Of a stretch of 36,696 nt of DNA, positions 1 to 9,867 are shown piece after piece; position 1 is the first letter of the stretch; the number at the start of each line of letters is the position of its first letter. Under the pieces are notes generated by a model. It did not search any database, was not told the DNA's origin, and worked only from the letters and a program-made list of their open reading frames with translations. The DNA lies in contig NZ_LDJP01000078.1 of assembly GCF_001431505.1 (NCBI RefSeq), positions 1 to 36,696 on the forward strand, written 5' to 3'. Made by a program: the position numbers and the translations under genes. The stretch is from Stenotrophomonas daejeonensis (lineage in GTDB: Bacteria; Pseudomonadota; Gammaproteobacteria; Xanthomonadales; Xanthomonadaceae).

Positions 1-38
1 CCGACCGTTGGTCGGGCGCTACCGTCCGGGAGGGCCCT

Positions 39-231
39 GTGCCGGGCAAGCCCGGCACCTACGGTCGTTGCGTCGCGACTTCGAGATGGTTGAGTACGTA
101 GGTCGGGGCTACGCCCCCGACTGCGATATCTGCGAGGCGTCGGGGGCGTGGCCCCGACCTGCAGATGCGGGGCTCGCCCGGCATGGAACCTTGCCGGTGA
201 GGCCCCTGTGCCGGGCAAGCCCGGCACCTAC
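39..231. repeat. Cluster of SMAG/GTAG-type REP palindromes
   Basis: Several short palindromes lie between the window edge and the phosphodiesterase stop codon. There are two copies of GTGCCGGGCAAGCCCGGCAC ending in CTAC (39-62 and 208-231). A facing pair reads GTAGGTCGGGG...CCCCGACCTGC (98-162), and a GCAG-started unit lies at 161-184. The terminal GTAG/CTAC tetranucleotide and the stem design match the SMAG family described in Stenotrophomonas maltophilia. These can form stable hairpins in the transcript and may act as terminators or 3'-end stabilisers. The last copy overlaps the stop codon of the gene at 228-1478. Confidence 0.85.
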
Positions 232-1478
232 GGGGCGGGCTTGTCGCGCAGTGCCGGCAGCAGGGTCCGCGGGTTGCCGTCGTTGGGCGCCGGGACGATG
301 CCGGTCAGCCGCGCCAGCAGCGGGTAGACGTCGACGTTGTCGAAGGCCGGCAGCTGCATGCCCTGCCGGAACGACGGGCCGCGGGCGATGAACACCGCCT
401 GCATCGACGGCAATGCCGGGTCGTAGCCGTGCGAGCCGCGGTTGCCCGGCGTGCGCTCGGCGATCGCCGCGCGGGTCAGGGCATCCCAGCCTTCGTGCAT
501 CTGGCAGATGATCGGCGGGATGCGCGGGTGGGTGCCGTAATGCCAGCGCGCCGGCAGCTGTTCCTTCTTCCAGCAGTCGTAGTGCGGGTGCGCGCCCAGC
601 AGCGCCTTCTCCGCTTCCCGTTCGCGGCCCGGCTCGGGGGCGAAGCCGACCGACTGGCCGACCGATACCTCGCGCGCGATCTCCGGGGCGACCATGTCCT
701 CGGTGGCGATGACCTGGCCTTCCGGCACGTTGGCCATGCCGTGGTCGGACACCACGATCACGTTGGTCGTCTCGAGCAGGCCGTCGCGGGCCATGCCGTC
801 CAGCAGCAGGCCGATGGCCTGGTCCACGTCCTGCAGCGCGGCGGCGTACTCGGGCGAATCCGGGCCGTGGTGGTGGCCGGCCTTGTCCACGTGTTCCATG
901 TAGGCGGCGACCAGCCGCGGCTTGCGGCCGTCGGGGGCACCTTCCAGCCACGACAGCACCAGTTGCATGCGCTCGGACAGCGGCACGCTTTCGTCGTAGG
1001 CGTGCCACTGGTTGGCCTGCACGCCGTGGATGGCGGCCTCGCTGCCCGGCCATGACCAGGTGGCGCTCTTGTAGCCGGCCTTCTCCACGCCCACCCAGAT
1101 CGGCTCGCCGCCCCACCAGGCCGGGTTGCTCACCGCCTGGCGGTCGCTGAGGCGGAAGGCGCCCAGGTCCTCGGCGCTCATGCTGTTGTGGATGATGCCG
1201 TGGTGGTCGGGGCGCAGACCGGTGACCAGGGTGTAGTGGTTGGGGAAGGTCAGCGACGGATAGGACGGGTGCATGCCGGTGGCGTGCACGCCCTCGCGCG
1301 CCAGCCGCGCCAGGTTCGGGCTGTGGCCGCGCTCGACCATGTCCGCGCGCAGGCCATCGATGGACAGCAGCAGGACGGTCGGTGGCGCCGGTGTCGCCGG
1401 CGTGGAGCGGGGCGCGGAGGCGCAGGCGGCGAGCAGGGCACAGGCCAGTACCGCGGCGGGAAGGCGGAAGGAAATCAT
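228..1478 (-). CDS. Ectonucleotide pyrophosphatase/phosphodiesterase (NPP) family lipoprotein
   Basis: This 416-residue protein belongs to the alkaline phosphatase superfamily, NPP branch, which cleaves nucleotide phosphodiester or pyrophosphate bonds outside the cytoplasm. The N-terminus is a lipoprotein signal with lipobox LAAC (Cys19). The two-zinc catalytic set is visible: Asp41 in LSIDGLR, nucleophile Thr77 in the SLTFPNHYTLVTG segment, Asp198 and His202 in EHVDKAGH, Asp245-His246 in VVSDHGM, and His350 in GSHGYDP. This is the arrangement of the structurally characterised Xanthomonas NPP. Length is normal and the ATG follows a purine-rich stretch. The TAG stop is supplied by the GTAG end of a SMAG repeat. 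Natural substrate is not deducible. It is a single gene with no obvious partner. Confidence 0.93.
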   Translation of the reverse strand: MISFRLPAAVLACALLAACASAPRSTPATPAPPTVLLLSIDGLRADMVERGHSPNLARLAREGVHATGMHPSYPSLTFPNHYTLVTGLRPDHHGIIHNSMSAEDLGAFRLSDRQAVSNPAWWGGEPIWVGVEKAGYKSATWSWPGSEAAIHGVQANQWHAYDESVPLSERMQLVLSWLEGAPDGRKPRLVAAYMEHVDKAGHHHGPDSPEYAAALQDVDQAIGLLLDGMARDGLLETTNVIVVSDHGMANVPEGQVIATEDMVAPEIAREVSVGQSVGFAPEPGREREAEKALLGAHPHYDCWKKEQLPARWHYGTHPRIPPIICQMHEGWDALTRAAIAERTPGNRGSHGYDPALPSMQAVFIARGPSFRQGMQLPAFDNVDVYPLLARLTGIVPAPNDGNPRTLLPALRDKPAP

Positions 1479-1542
1479 CGGGCCATGATAGAGGCCGATC
1501 GTGACGCCACGAATACGACTTTTGGCAGATGACCCGGCCGGA

Positions 1543-2052
<510 letters not shown>

Positions 2053-2063
2053 GGTGGGAGCCT

Positions 2064-2144
2064 GTAGGTCGGGGCTACGTCCCCGGCGCGCGGGGAGTGC
2101 GGGAGGGGGCACCGTGCGCCGCCGGGGACGTGGCCCCGGCCTGC
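2064..2144. repeat. SMAG-type REP dimer overlapping the alkA 3' end
   Basis: Two facing palindromes (GTAGGTCGGGGCTACGTCCCCG and CCGGGGACGTGGCCCCGGCCTGC) are separated by a GC-rich spacer. The element lies at the junction of the two alkylation-repair genes. It contains the stop codon and roughly the last 22 codons of the AlkA-type gene. Confidence 0.8.
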
Positions 2145-3580
2145 GATAGATGCCACAGATGCAGGACGGCGTAGGCGCGCCACGGCCGCCATGCCTGCGA
2201 GCGGGCCTCGGTGGCGCGTTCGCTCAGGCGCCGGCCTTCGCCCAGTACCTGCTGCAGCACCAGGTCGCCGGCCGGGAAGGCGTCGGGCATGCCCAGCGCG
2301 CGCAGCGCCATGTAGTGCGCGGTCCACGGGCCGATGCCGGGCAAGGCGGTGGCGTTGCGCACGAACTGCTCCAGCGTCTGCGCGCGGCTGAAATCCAGCC
2401 GGCCTTCGGCGCAGGCGCGGGCCACCGCGCGCAGCGTGGCGGCGCGGGTGCGCGGTAGGCCGATGCTTTCCAGCGGCGCGTCGGCCAGCGCGGCCGGGGC
2501 AGGGAACTGCCGGTCCAGCCCTTCCGGCAGGCCGGGCAGGTGTTCGCCGAAACGGTCTACCAGCCGCCGCGCCAGCGTGGTCGCCGCGGCGACGCTGACC
2601 TGCTGGCCCAGCACCGCGCGCGCCGCGATCTCGAAACCGTCCCAGCCACCGGGAATGCGCAGGCCAGGGCGCTCGGCGATGCCGCGCGCCAGCAGCGGTT
2701 CGTGGTTCAGGCAGGCGTGGACGGTGGCGAGGTCGGCATCGAGGTCGAACACGCGCCGCACCCTGGCGACGATCGCCGGGATCGTGCGTGCGTCGCTGGT
2801 GCCCAACTGCAGGCGCAGTTCCGGCCGCTTCGGGTCGGCGCTGACCCGGATCAGGCTGGCGCGGCCATTGGCGACGATCACGCGCTGGTAGCTGTGCTCG
2901 TCGATGCGCTCGATGCCGGGGATCGCGCGCTTGCGCAGGAAGCCGAGCATCGCCGCGAAATCCAGCGGCGGCCGGTACGCCAGCCGCAGCACCGGCTCGC
3001 CGCCGGGCACCGCGCCGTGCTGCCGGCGCAGAGCGCTGGGCGGCATGCCGCAGCCTTCGAGGAAGGCGCCGTTGAACCGGCGCAGGCTGTTGAAGCCGGC
3101 GGCCAGCGCGATTTCGGTGACCGGCAGGGCGGTTTCGGTCAGCAACTGCTTGGCCAGCAGCAGGCGCCGGGTGGCGTGCAGCTGCGCCGGCGTGGCGCCC
3201 AGCCTGGCAACGAACAGGCGTTGCAGCTGGCGCGTGCTCAGTTCCATCGCGTCGGCCAGCGCGGCGGCCGGCCGCTCCTGCAGGATGCCTTCGTCCAGCA
3301 GCGCCAGCGCGCGGTGCAGAGTGTGGTCCTGCATGAAATTGGCGTCGTCCGGCGACAGCTCGGGCCGGCAGCGCAGGCAGGGCCGGTAGCCGGCCGCGGC
3401 TGCCGCCGCCGCGGTGGGGTAGTAGCTGACGTTCTCGCGCCGCGGCGCCGGCGCCGGGCACACCGGCCGGCAATAGATGCCGGTGCTGCGCACGGCGGTG
3501 AAGAACAGGCCGTCGAAGCGCGCGTCGCGGGCCAAACGGGCCTGTTCGCATTGGTCATGGCTGGGCATGGAGAGCTGCAT
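2075..3580 (-). CDS. alkA: Ada metal-binding/AraC-type regulator fused to AlkA DNA-3-methyladenine glycosylase II
   Basis: This is a fusion protein of about 501 residues. The N-terminal Ada domain has the four zinc/methyl-acceptor cysteines Cys37, Cys41, Cys68 and Cys71 (GIYCRPVC and PCLRC). It is followed by an AraC-type helix-turn-helix (about 85-185) and an AlkA glycosylase domain (about 195-480) with the helix-hairpin-helix [11 protein letters not shown] and the catalytic-region FPAGD. In this family the Ada domain senses methyl phosphotriesters and activates repair genes, while the AlkA part excises alkylated purines. The O6-methyltransferase domain of classical Ada is absent and is encoded by the adjacent ogt. 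Start 3580 ([10 protein letters not shown]) is preferred; 3568 is the alternative, and the longer frame to 3673 is unlikely. Family members normally end near the HLWH segment. Here a tail of ~22 residues rich in Pro, Ala and Arg is encoded by the SMAG repeat. Confidence 0.92.
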   Translation of the reverse strand: MQLSMPSHDQCEQARLARDARFDGLFFTAVRSTGIYCRPVCPAPAPRRENVSYYPTAAAAAAAGYRPCLRCRPELSPDDANFMQDHTLHRALALLDEGILQERPAAALADAMELSTRQLQRLFVARLGATPAQLHATRRLLLAKQLLTETALPVTEIALAAGFNSLRRFNGAFLEGCGMPPSALRRQHGAVPGGEPVLRLAYRPPLDFAAMLGFLRKRAIPGIERIDEHSYQRVIVANGRASLIRVSADPKRPELRLQLGTSDARTIPAIVARVRRVFDLDADLATVHACLNHEPLLARGIAERPGLRIPGGWDGFEIAARAVLGQQVSVAAATTLARRLVDRFGEHLPGLPEGLDRQFPAPAALADAPLESIGLPRTRAATLRAVARACAEGRLDFSRAQTLEQFVRNATALPGIGPWTAHYMALRALGMPDAFPAGDLVLQQVLGEGRRLSERATEARSQAWRPWRAYAVLHLWHLSQAGATSPAAHGAPSRTPRAPGT

Positions 3581-3713
3581 GGGGACCAGTCTAGGCCGTG
3601 CCGGCGATGCGTACTGGCCATTTCCGGACATCAATGCCGCGCGTGCAGGTGGCATTCGGGTGGGCGCCGGCAAGGCGAACTAGACTGGGGGCCCACTCAA
3701 GCGATGGTTCCCC

Positions 3714-4841
3714 ATGCTGCGCAGATTCTGCTGGTCGCCGCTGTTGTGCCTCGGGTTGCTGGCCTGCCACCCCGCCGACAAGGGCAAGCCGTTGGCCGTG
3801 CCCGACCCGGCCGCGGTGCTGGCCGCCGACGGCGACCACATGGTGTCGATCAACGCCGCCGACGCGCCGCCGCCGCCCGCGCCGGTGCAGCCGGCCAAGG
3901 ACAAGCCGTGGCCGGAGGTGGTGCTGGAGAACGGCAGGGCGTGGATCGGCTGCGATACCGACTACACCGGCGAGGCCGGCGACGGTACCGAGCTGGAAGC
4001 GCTGGACCGGCAGAGCCTGGATGCCGCGCTGGAACCCTGCCGCGAGCGCGGGCTGGTGCGGGTGCGCTATGTCGGCAAGATCAACCCCGCGTTCGCGGCG
4101 ATGGTGTCGCGGCTGGCGGTGGTGGCCGATGTGATGGATATCGGCAAGCGCATCCTCGACCTGGATTCCAGCGGTGGCCAGGTGGAGGCGGCGATCGTCG
4201 CCGGCGACAGCATCGGCGAGTCCGGCTGGACCATCTGGGTGCGCGAAGGCTCGATCTGCCACAGCGCCTGCGTGTTCGTGCTGGCCGCCGGCGACAACCG
4301 GCTGATCTCCGGCAAGGTCGGCATCCACCGGATGATGCGCATCAGCTCCACCGCCACCTCGCGCGCCGAGCTGAACAAGGAGCTGCAGCAGGTCTACGAC
4401 AACGTGAAGGACTACCTGCAGCGCAACGGCGTGGCGGTGGGCGTGGCCGACCTGATGATGACCGTGCCCAACCGCAGCCTGCGCCTGCTCAGCAACGCCG
4501 AGCTCAAGCAGTACGGGCTGGACGGCACCAACGCGGTGCAGGACGACCTGGAGCGGATCAAGCAGATGCGCAAGTGCGGCGACGATTTCGTGCGGCGCAA
4601 GGACGCCTTCCTGGTCGCCTTCGACCGCCAGTGCAAGCGCGAAGGCGCCGACCTGGAGGCGGTCACCACCTGCGGGCAGGCGCTGAAGGACCAGTACGGC
4701 TTCCCCGACGAAACCTGCCCGGACGAGAGCCCGCTGTCGGAACTCGGCAACGCGCTGCTGGAGCCGCCGCCGGCCCCGGCCGATCCGCCGGTGATCGCGC
4801 TGCCGGACGCTCCGGTCGCCAGCCACGAGGCCGGCACCTGA
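3714..4841 (+). CDS. ClpP/crotonase-fold envelope lipoprotein (COG3904-like)
   Basis: This 375-residue protein begins with a lipoprotein signal (lipobox GLLAC, Cys18), then a Pro/Ala-rich linker to about residue 65. The central part (about 115-260) resembles ClpP/SppA-like predicted periplasmic proteins. A GGQV segment follows a beta strand (about 154-157), a Ser sits in CHSACV (Ser184, position of the ClpP nucleophile), and a VGIHR motif follows (His205). This suggests a serine hydrolase or a binding-only relative in the periplasm. No protease has been demonstrated for this group as far as I know, so activity is inference. Several cysteines in the mature protein (80, 109, 182, 186 and four near the C-terminus) suggest disulfides. 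It is a single gene, divergent from alkA across about 130 bp. Confidence 0.75.
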   Translation: MLRRFCWSPLLCLGLLACHPADKGKPLAVPDPAAVLAADGDHMVSINAADAPPPPAPVQPAKDKPWPEVVLENGRAWIGCDTDYTGEAGDGTELEALDRQSLDAALEPCRERGLVRVRYVGKINPAFAAMVSRLAVVADVMDIGKRILDLDSSGGQVEAAIVAGDSIGESGWTIWVREGSICHSACVFVLAAGDNRLISGKVGIHRMMRISSTATSRAELNKELQQVYDNVKDYLQRNGVAVGVADLMMTVPNRSLRLLSNAELKQYGLDGTNAVQDDLERIKQMRKCGDDFVRRKDAFLVAFDRQCKREGADLEAVTTCGQALKDQYGFPDETCPDESPLSELGNALLEPPPAPADPPVIALPDAPVASHEAGT

Positions 4842-4921
4842 GTTCCTGACCCGGATCAAGGCCGCCACTGCCGCCGCTGCGTAGGCTGTGGCGATTACTG
4901 GATGACGCGGGAGCCATGAAG

Positions 4922-6100
4922 ATGCGCGATGTCGATGTAGTGATTGTGGGGGCCGGGCCGGCGGGGCTGAGCCTGGCGCGCGGGCTGGCGGGTACCGGGC
5001 TGTCGGTGACGCTGGTCGAGCAGCAGCCGGCGGCGGCGCTGGCCGAGCCGGCGTTCGACGGCCGCGAGATCGCGCTGACCCACGCCTCGCGGCAGATCAT
5101 GCAGGCGCTCGGGCTGTGGCAGCGCATCGACCCGGCGCAGGTGTCGCCGCTGCGCAGCGCCAAGGTGATGAACGGCGCCTCGCCGTTCGCCCTCGGCTTC
5201 GCCGCGGCCAAAGAAGGCGTGGAAGAACTGGGCTGGCTGGTCCCCAACCACCTGATCCGCCGCGCCGCGTGGGAGGCGGTGCAGGGGCAGGCGGGGCTGG
5301 AACTGGTCGATGGCGCCAAGGTGACCGCGATCGAAACCGACGCCCAGGCCAATACCGTGGTGCTCGACGATGGCCGCCGCCTTACCGCGCGGCTGGTGGT
5401 GGCCGCCGACAGCCGCTTCTCGGCGACCCGGCGGATGATGGGCATCGGCGCGCAGATGCGCGATTTCGGCAAGTCGATGCTGGTGTGCCGGCTGCGCCAC
5501 GAGCGCCCGCACCGGCACGAGGCGTGGGAGTGGTTCGGCTATGGGCGCACGCTGGCGATGCTGCCGCTGCCCGGCGACCAGTGCTCGGCGGTGATTACCC
5601 TGCCGCCGCAGCAGATACAGGAGTTGATGGCGATGGACGAGGACGGCTTCGGCGAGGCCGTCGGCGGCTTCTTCGAGCAGCGTCTGGGCCGCATGCAGCC
5701 GGTGGGCACGCGCCACGTCTACCCGCTGGTGGGGGTGTACGCGCACCGCTTCGCCGGGCCGCGCTACGTGCTGGTCGGCGATGCCGCGGTGGGCATGCAC
5801 CCGGTCACCGCGCATGGTTTCAACTTCGGCCTGCAGAGCCAGCAGCGGCTGGCGAAGTTGCTGGAGGAAGCGGCCGCGCGTGGCGGCGACATCGGCGCGG
5901 CCCCGCTGCTGGCCCGCTACGAGCGCAACCACCGCTTGGCGACGCGGCCGCTGTACGAGGCCACCAACGCCATCGCCGCGTTGTACAACGACGGCCGCCT
6001 GCCGGCGCGGGTGCTGCGCAACGCCGCCCTGCGCGTGGCACATGGCGTGGCGCCGTTCCGCAGGATGATCGCCGCGCACCTGACGCAGGCCAGGGAATAG
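4922..6100 (+). CDS. ubiM: UbiH/UbiF/Coq6-family FAD-dependent hydroxylase, probably UbiM
   Basis: This flavin monooxygenase of the ubiquinone-hydroxylase family has the N-terminal Rossmann GAGPAGLSLARGL motif, a substrate-domain middle, and the second FAD motif VLVGDAAVGMHPVTAHGFNFGLQ. The HPVTAHGFN version, instead of the HPxxGQGxN of UbiH/UbiF/UbiI, fits the UbiM branch, which hydroxylates the ubiquinone ring in some proteobacteria. Which ring carbon is attacked cannot be read from the sequence. Start 4922 is favoured because GGGAG lies eight bases upstream; an ATG at 4916 is too close to that site. The TAG stop lies inside a GGGAATAGGGAA-type repeat. It could instead be another VisC/UbiH paralogue; the family assignment is firm, the subfamily less so. 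Confidence 0.82.
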   Translation: MRDVDVVIVGAGPAGLSLARGLAGTGLSVTLVEQQPAAALAEPAFDGREIALTHASRQIMQALGLWQRIDPAQVSPLRSAKVMNGASPFALGFAAAKEGVEELGWLVPNHLIRRAAWEAVQGQAGLELVDGAKVTAIETDAQANTVVLDDGRRLTARLVVAADSRFSATRRMMGIGAQMRDFGKSMLVCRLRHERPHRHEAWEWFGYGRTLAMLPLPGDQCSAVITLPPQQIQELMAMDEDGFGEAVGGFFEQRLGRMQPVGTRHVYPLVGVYAHRFAGPRYVLVGDAAVGMHPVTAHGFNFGLQSQQRLAKLLEEAAARGGDIGAAPLLARYERNHRLATRPLYEATNAIAALYNDGRLPARVLRNAALRVAHGVAPFRRMIAAHLTQARE

Positions 6101-6175
6101 GGAACGGGGAGCCGGGAATGGCGCAAACCGCGATGCGCGGTCATTCCCTGTTCCCCATTCCCCGTTCCCGGCTTC
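6093..6175. repeat. Imperfect inverted repeat of GGGAATGGGGAA type
   Basis: The left arm GGGAATAGGGAACGGGGAG... and the right arm ...CCCCATTCCCCGTTCCCGGC face each other around GCGCAAACCGCGATGCGCG. This can fold into a long imperfect hairpin between the convergent ubiM-like and S4-domain genes. It contains the stop codon of the first and touches that of the second, so it probably serves as a bidirectional 3' end. Similar purine-rich strings are scattered in xanthomonad genomes. Confidence 0.7.
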
Positions 6176-6386
6176 AACGCACCCGGATGCACACCTCGCC
6201 CAGTTCCACCCGCTGGCCCGCGCGGATCTTGCAGGCCTTGCGCAGTTCCACCACGCCATCCACGCGCACGTGGCCTTCGCCGATGATGACCTTGGCCTCG
6301 CCGCCGCTGCCGACCAGGTCGGTGAGCTTGAGCAGTTGCTTCAGTTCGACGTAGTCGCGGTCCAGTTCGAAGTCGATGGTCTGCAT
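6174..6386 (-). CDS. Small S4-domain RNA-binding protein (YbcJ-like)
   Basis: This 70-residue protein consists almost entirely of an S4 RNA-binding fold. The segment LKLTDLVGSGGEAKVIIGEG, followed by VRVDGVVELRKACKIRAGQRVE, is diagnostic. The length equals that of E. coli YbcJ. The family binds structured RNA, probably ribosomal or tRNA, but its cellular role is not established. The start at 6386 gives the MQTIDFEL N-terminus; longer frames upstream are not family-like. It lies downstream of the ECF sigma/membrane protein pair on the same strand with a gap of about 65 bases. Confidence 0.85.
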   Translation of the reverse strand: MQTIDFELDRDYVELKQLLKLTDLVGSGGEAKVIIGEGHVRVDGVVELRKACKIRAGQRVELGEVCIRVR

Positions 6387-6451
6387 GGGGGCAACGCAAT
6401 GGAGAAGGGCGCGATTATCACCCGTCGCGGCCGTCGTGGCCGCGGCAGGCC

Positions 6452-7108
6452 TCATTCCCGCTCGAACCGGCGCACTTCCTCCAGCAGCGCCCGCGCCCTG
6501 CGCAGGCTGTAGCCGGTGACGGCATCCTCCACCCTGCGGGCCAGCCGCGGCCGCACGGGGTTGCGCGCCCAGCGGTGGAAACAGGCGGTGCCCAGCCAGC
6601 CGAGCAGGCCGAGCGCAAGGCTGGCCCATACCCACGCCTGCGCGCCCGCGGAAGCCGGGGCCCGCGTCAACCCAGCAACGGCGACCACCACCACGATCCA
6701 CATCACCCACCACGGCCAGCCGGCGAGCATGCCGTTGAACACGTGGAACCGGCGCAGCAGCCCGAGCTGTTTTTCGATGCGCAGCACCGGGGCGGCATAG
6801 TCGATGCGGGAGATCAGGGCAAGGGTGATGCCGGCCAGCGCCGCGCTCGCCACGCCGAACGCGTGCAGCGCCACGCCGGCGGCGAAATAGCCGGGGACGT
6901 CGAGGTTGCGTTTCCAGCAGGCGATGCCCAGCAGCACCAGCGCCACGCCCAGCGCCAGTTGCAGCCATTGCCCGAGCCGCAGCGGCGCAAGGCTGTGGCG
7001 CAGGCGTCGGCCGGTCTGCTCGCGCAGCAGTTGCAGCGACAGCGACTGCTGGCGCTCCATCTGCCGGCCCAGTTGCCGCCACAGGTCTTTCAGTTCGTCG
7101 GTTTCCAT
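6452..7108 (-). CDS. Membrane protein downstream of an ECF sigma factor (possible anti-sigma partner)
   Basis: This 218-residue protein has a hydrophilic N-terminus with a probable short coiled coil (about 1-40, METDELKDLWRQLGRQMERQ), four hydrophobic segments (about 47-62, 75-97, 128-146, 160-177) and a basic cytoplasmic-type C-terminus. It begins 10 bases after the sigma factor stop on the same strand, so the two are almost certainly co-transcribed. Position suggests a regulator of the sigma factor, but no zinc-binding HxxxCxxC anti-sigma motif is present. The family is not recognised beyond uncharacterised xanthomonad membrane proteins. Confidence 0.72.
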   Translation of the reverse strand: METDELKDLWRQLGRQMERQQSLSLQLLREQTGRRLRHSLAPLRLGQWLQLALGVALVLLGIACWKRNLDVPGYFAAGVALHAFGVASAALAGITLALISRIDYAAPVLRIEKQLGLLRRFHVFNGMLAGWPWWVMWIVVVVAVAGLTRAPASAGAQAWVWASLALGLLGWLGTACFHRWARNPVRPRLARRVEDAVTGYSLRRARALLEEVRRFERE

Positions 7109-7118
7109 GTGGTACTCC

Positions 7119-7610
7119 TCACAGTTCGTTGCGCAGCCGCGCCTTGAGGCGGCCGATCTTGGTGGCGACGTTGGTTTCGCTCAGCCCCAGCACCTCGGCG
7201 ATCTCGCGTTGCGGGCGTTCTTCCAGGTAGAGCAGCATCAGCGCGCGATCCAGCGGCGGCAGCGCGTGGATGAAGCGGTACAGGCGTTCGAGTTGCTGGC
7301 TGCGCTCGGGGTCGTGCGGCGCGGGGTCGGCCAGTGCATCGAGCGTGCCTTCGGCGGTTCCGGCCAGCGCCGGTGCGCGCATCCGCCCGCGCAGCTGCGA
7401 AATCGCCACGTTCAGCGCAATGCGGTACATCCACGTGGAAAACGGCCGCGCCGGGTCGTAGGACGGCCATGCCCGCCACAGCTGGGCGGCGATTTCCTGC
7501 ATCAGGTCCTCGCGGTCCTCGCGTTGCCGGGCATAGCTGCCGGCCACCTTGGCGAGGATGCCGCGGTGCCGTTCCAGCAATTCGGCGAAAGGGGGCGGGG
7601 TGGGCGGCAT
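7119..7610 (-). CDS. ECF-type RNA polymerase sigma-70 factor
   Basis: This 163-residue extracytoplasmic-function sigma factor has region 2 at about residues 8-80 (core-binding DLMQEIAAQLWRAW and the -10 recognition helix FSTWMYRIALNVAISQLR) and region 4 at about 105-160 (PPLDRALMLLYLEERPQREIAEVLGLSETNV with the helix-turn-helix). There is no region 3 or extension, as expected for the class. It is the first gene of a pair with the membrane protein immediately downstream, and diverges from the DEAD-box helicase gene. The target regulon and inducing signal cannot be seen. I found no convincing autoregulatory ECF promoter upstream. Confidence 0.93.
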   Translation of the reverse strand: MPPTPPPFAELLERHRGILAKVAGSYARQREDREDLMQEIAAQLWRAWPSYDPARPFSTWMYRIALNVAISQLRGRMRAPALAGTAEGTLDALADPAPHDPERSQQLERLYRFIHALPPLDRALMLLYLEERPQREIAEVLGLSETNVATKIGRLKARLRNEL

Positions 7611-7690
7611 GGGCGGTTTCGCGGGGAAGTTGCCGGGTGATTCGCCGGCAGGGGCGGGATATCACACCTGAATGGCGGCCATCGGCATTT

Positions 7691-7719
7691 TCGACAGCCG
7701 GCCCGCCAGGGCGCACAAT
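7691..7719 (+). promoter_or_regulatory. Candidate sigma-70 promoter for the DEAD-box helicase gene
   Basis: TCGACA (7691-7696) and CACAAT (7714-7719) are separated by 17 bases, matching four of six positions of each housekeeping hexamer. This puts transcription start about 45 bases before the ATG at 7771. Confidence 0.45.
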
Positions 7720-7770
7720 AGACAACTTGCGCCCGCCCGTTCGCGGCGGTGCCGCCCCCGGAGTTCCCCA

Positions 7771-9714
<1,944 letters not shown>

Positions 9715-9721
9715 ACCAGCG

Positions 9722-9743
9722 CGGGCCTGCCGTTGCAGGCCCG
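9722..9743 (+). terminator. Hairpin after the DEAD-box helicase gene
   Basis: CGGGCCTGC and GCAGGCCCG form a perfect 9-bp stem with a CGTT loop just after the stop codon. There is no T-tract, so intrinsic termination is uncertain; it may instead protect the 3' end. Confidence 0.45.
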
Positions 9744-9867
9744 TGCATGGGCGGCATCGCCGATGCCGGGCCACGTCCGGAAACCACCGTTTGCTTGATG
9801 CAGTGCCGGGCGGGGGGCCGGGCAATGTGATAATCACCGGCTGACACGGGAACAGCGGGTGGGGCAG

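Noticed and set aside
39..231. CRISPR array made of the short palindromes at the left edge
   Set aside because: The units vary in stem sequence, spacing is irregular and they match GTAG-type REPs; no cas genes are present.
2540..4849. 769-codon plus-strand frame over alkA and the ClpP-like gene
   Set aside because: Composition (Gly, Arg, Ala, Gln rich, low complexity) is that of a GC-rich shadow frame; real genes on both strands explain the region.
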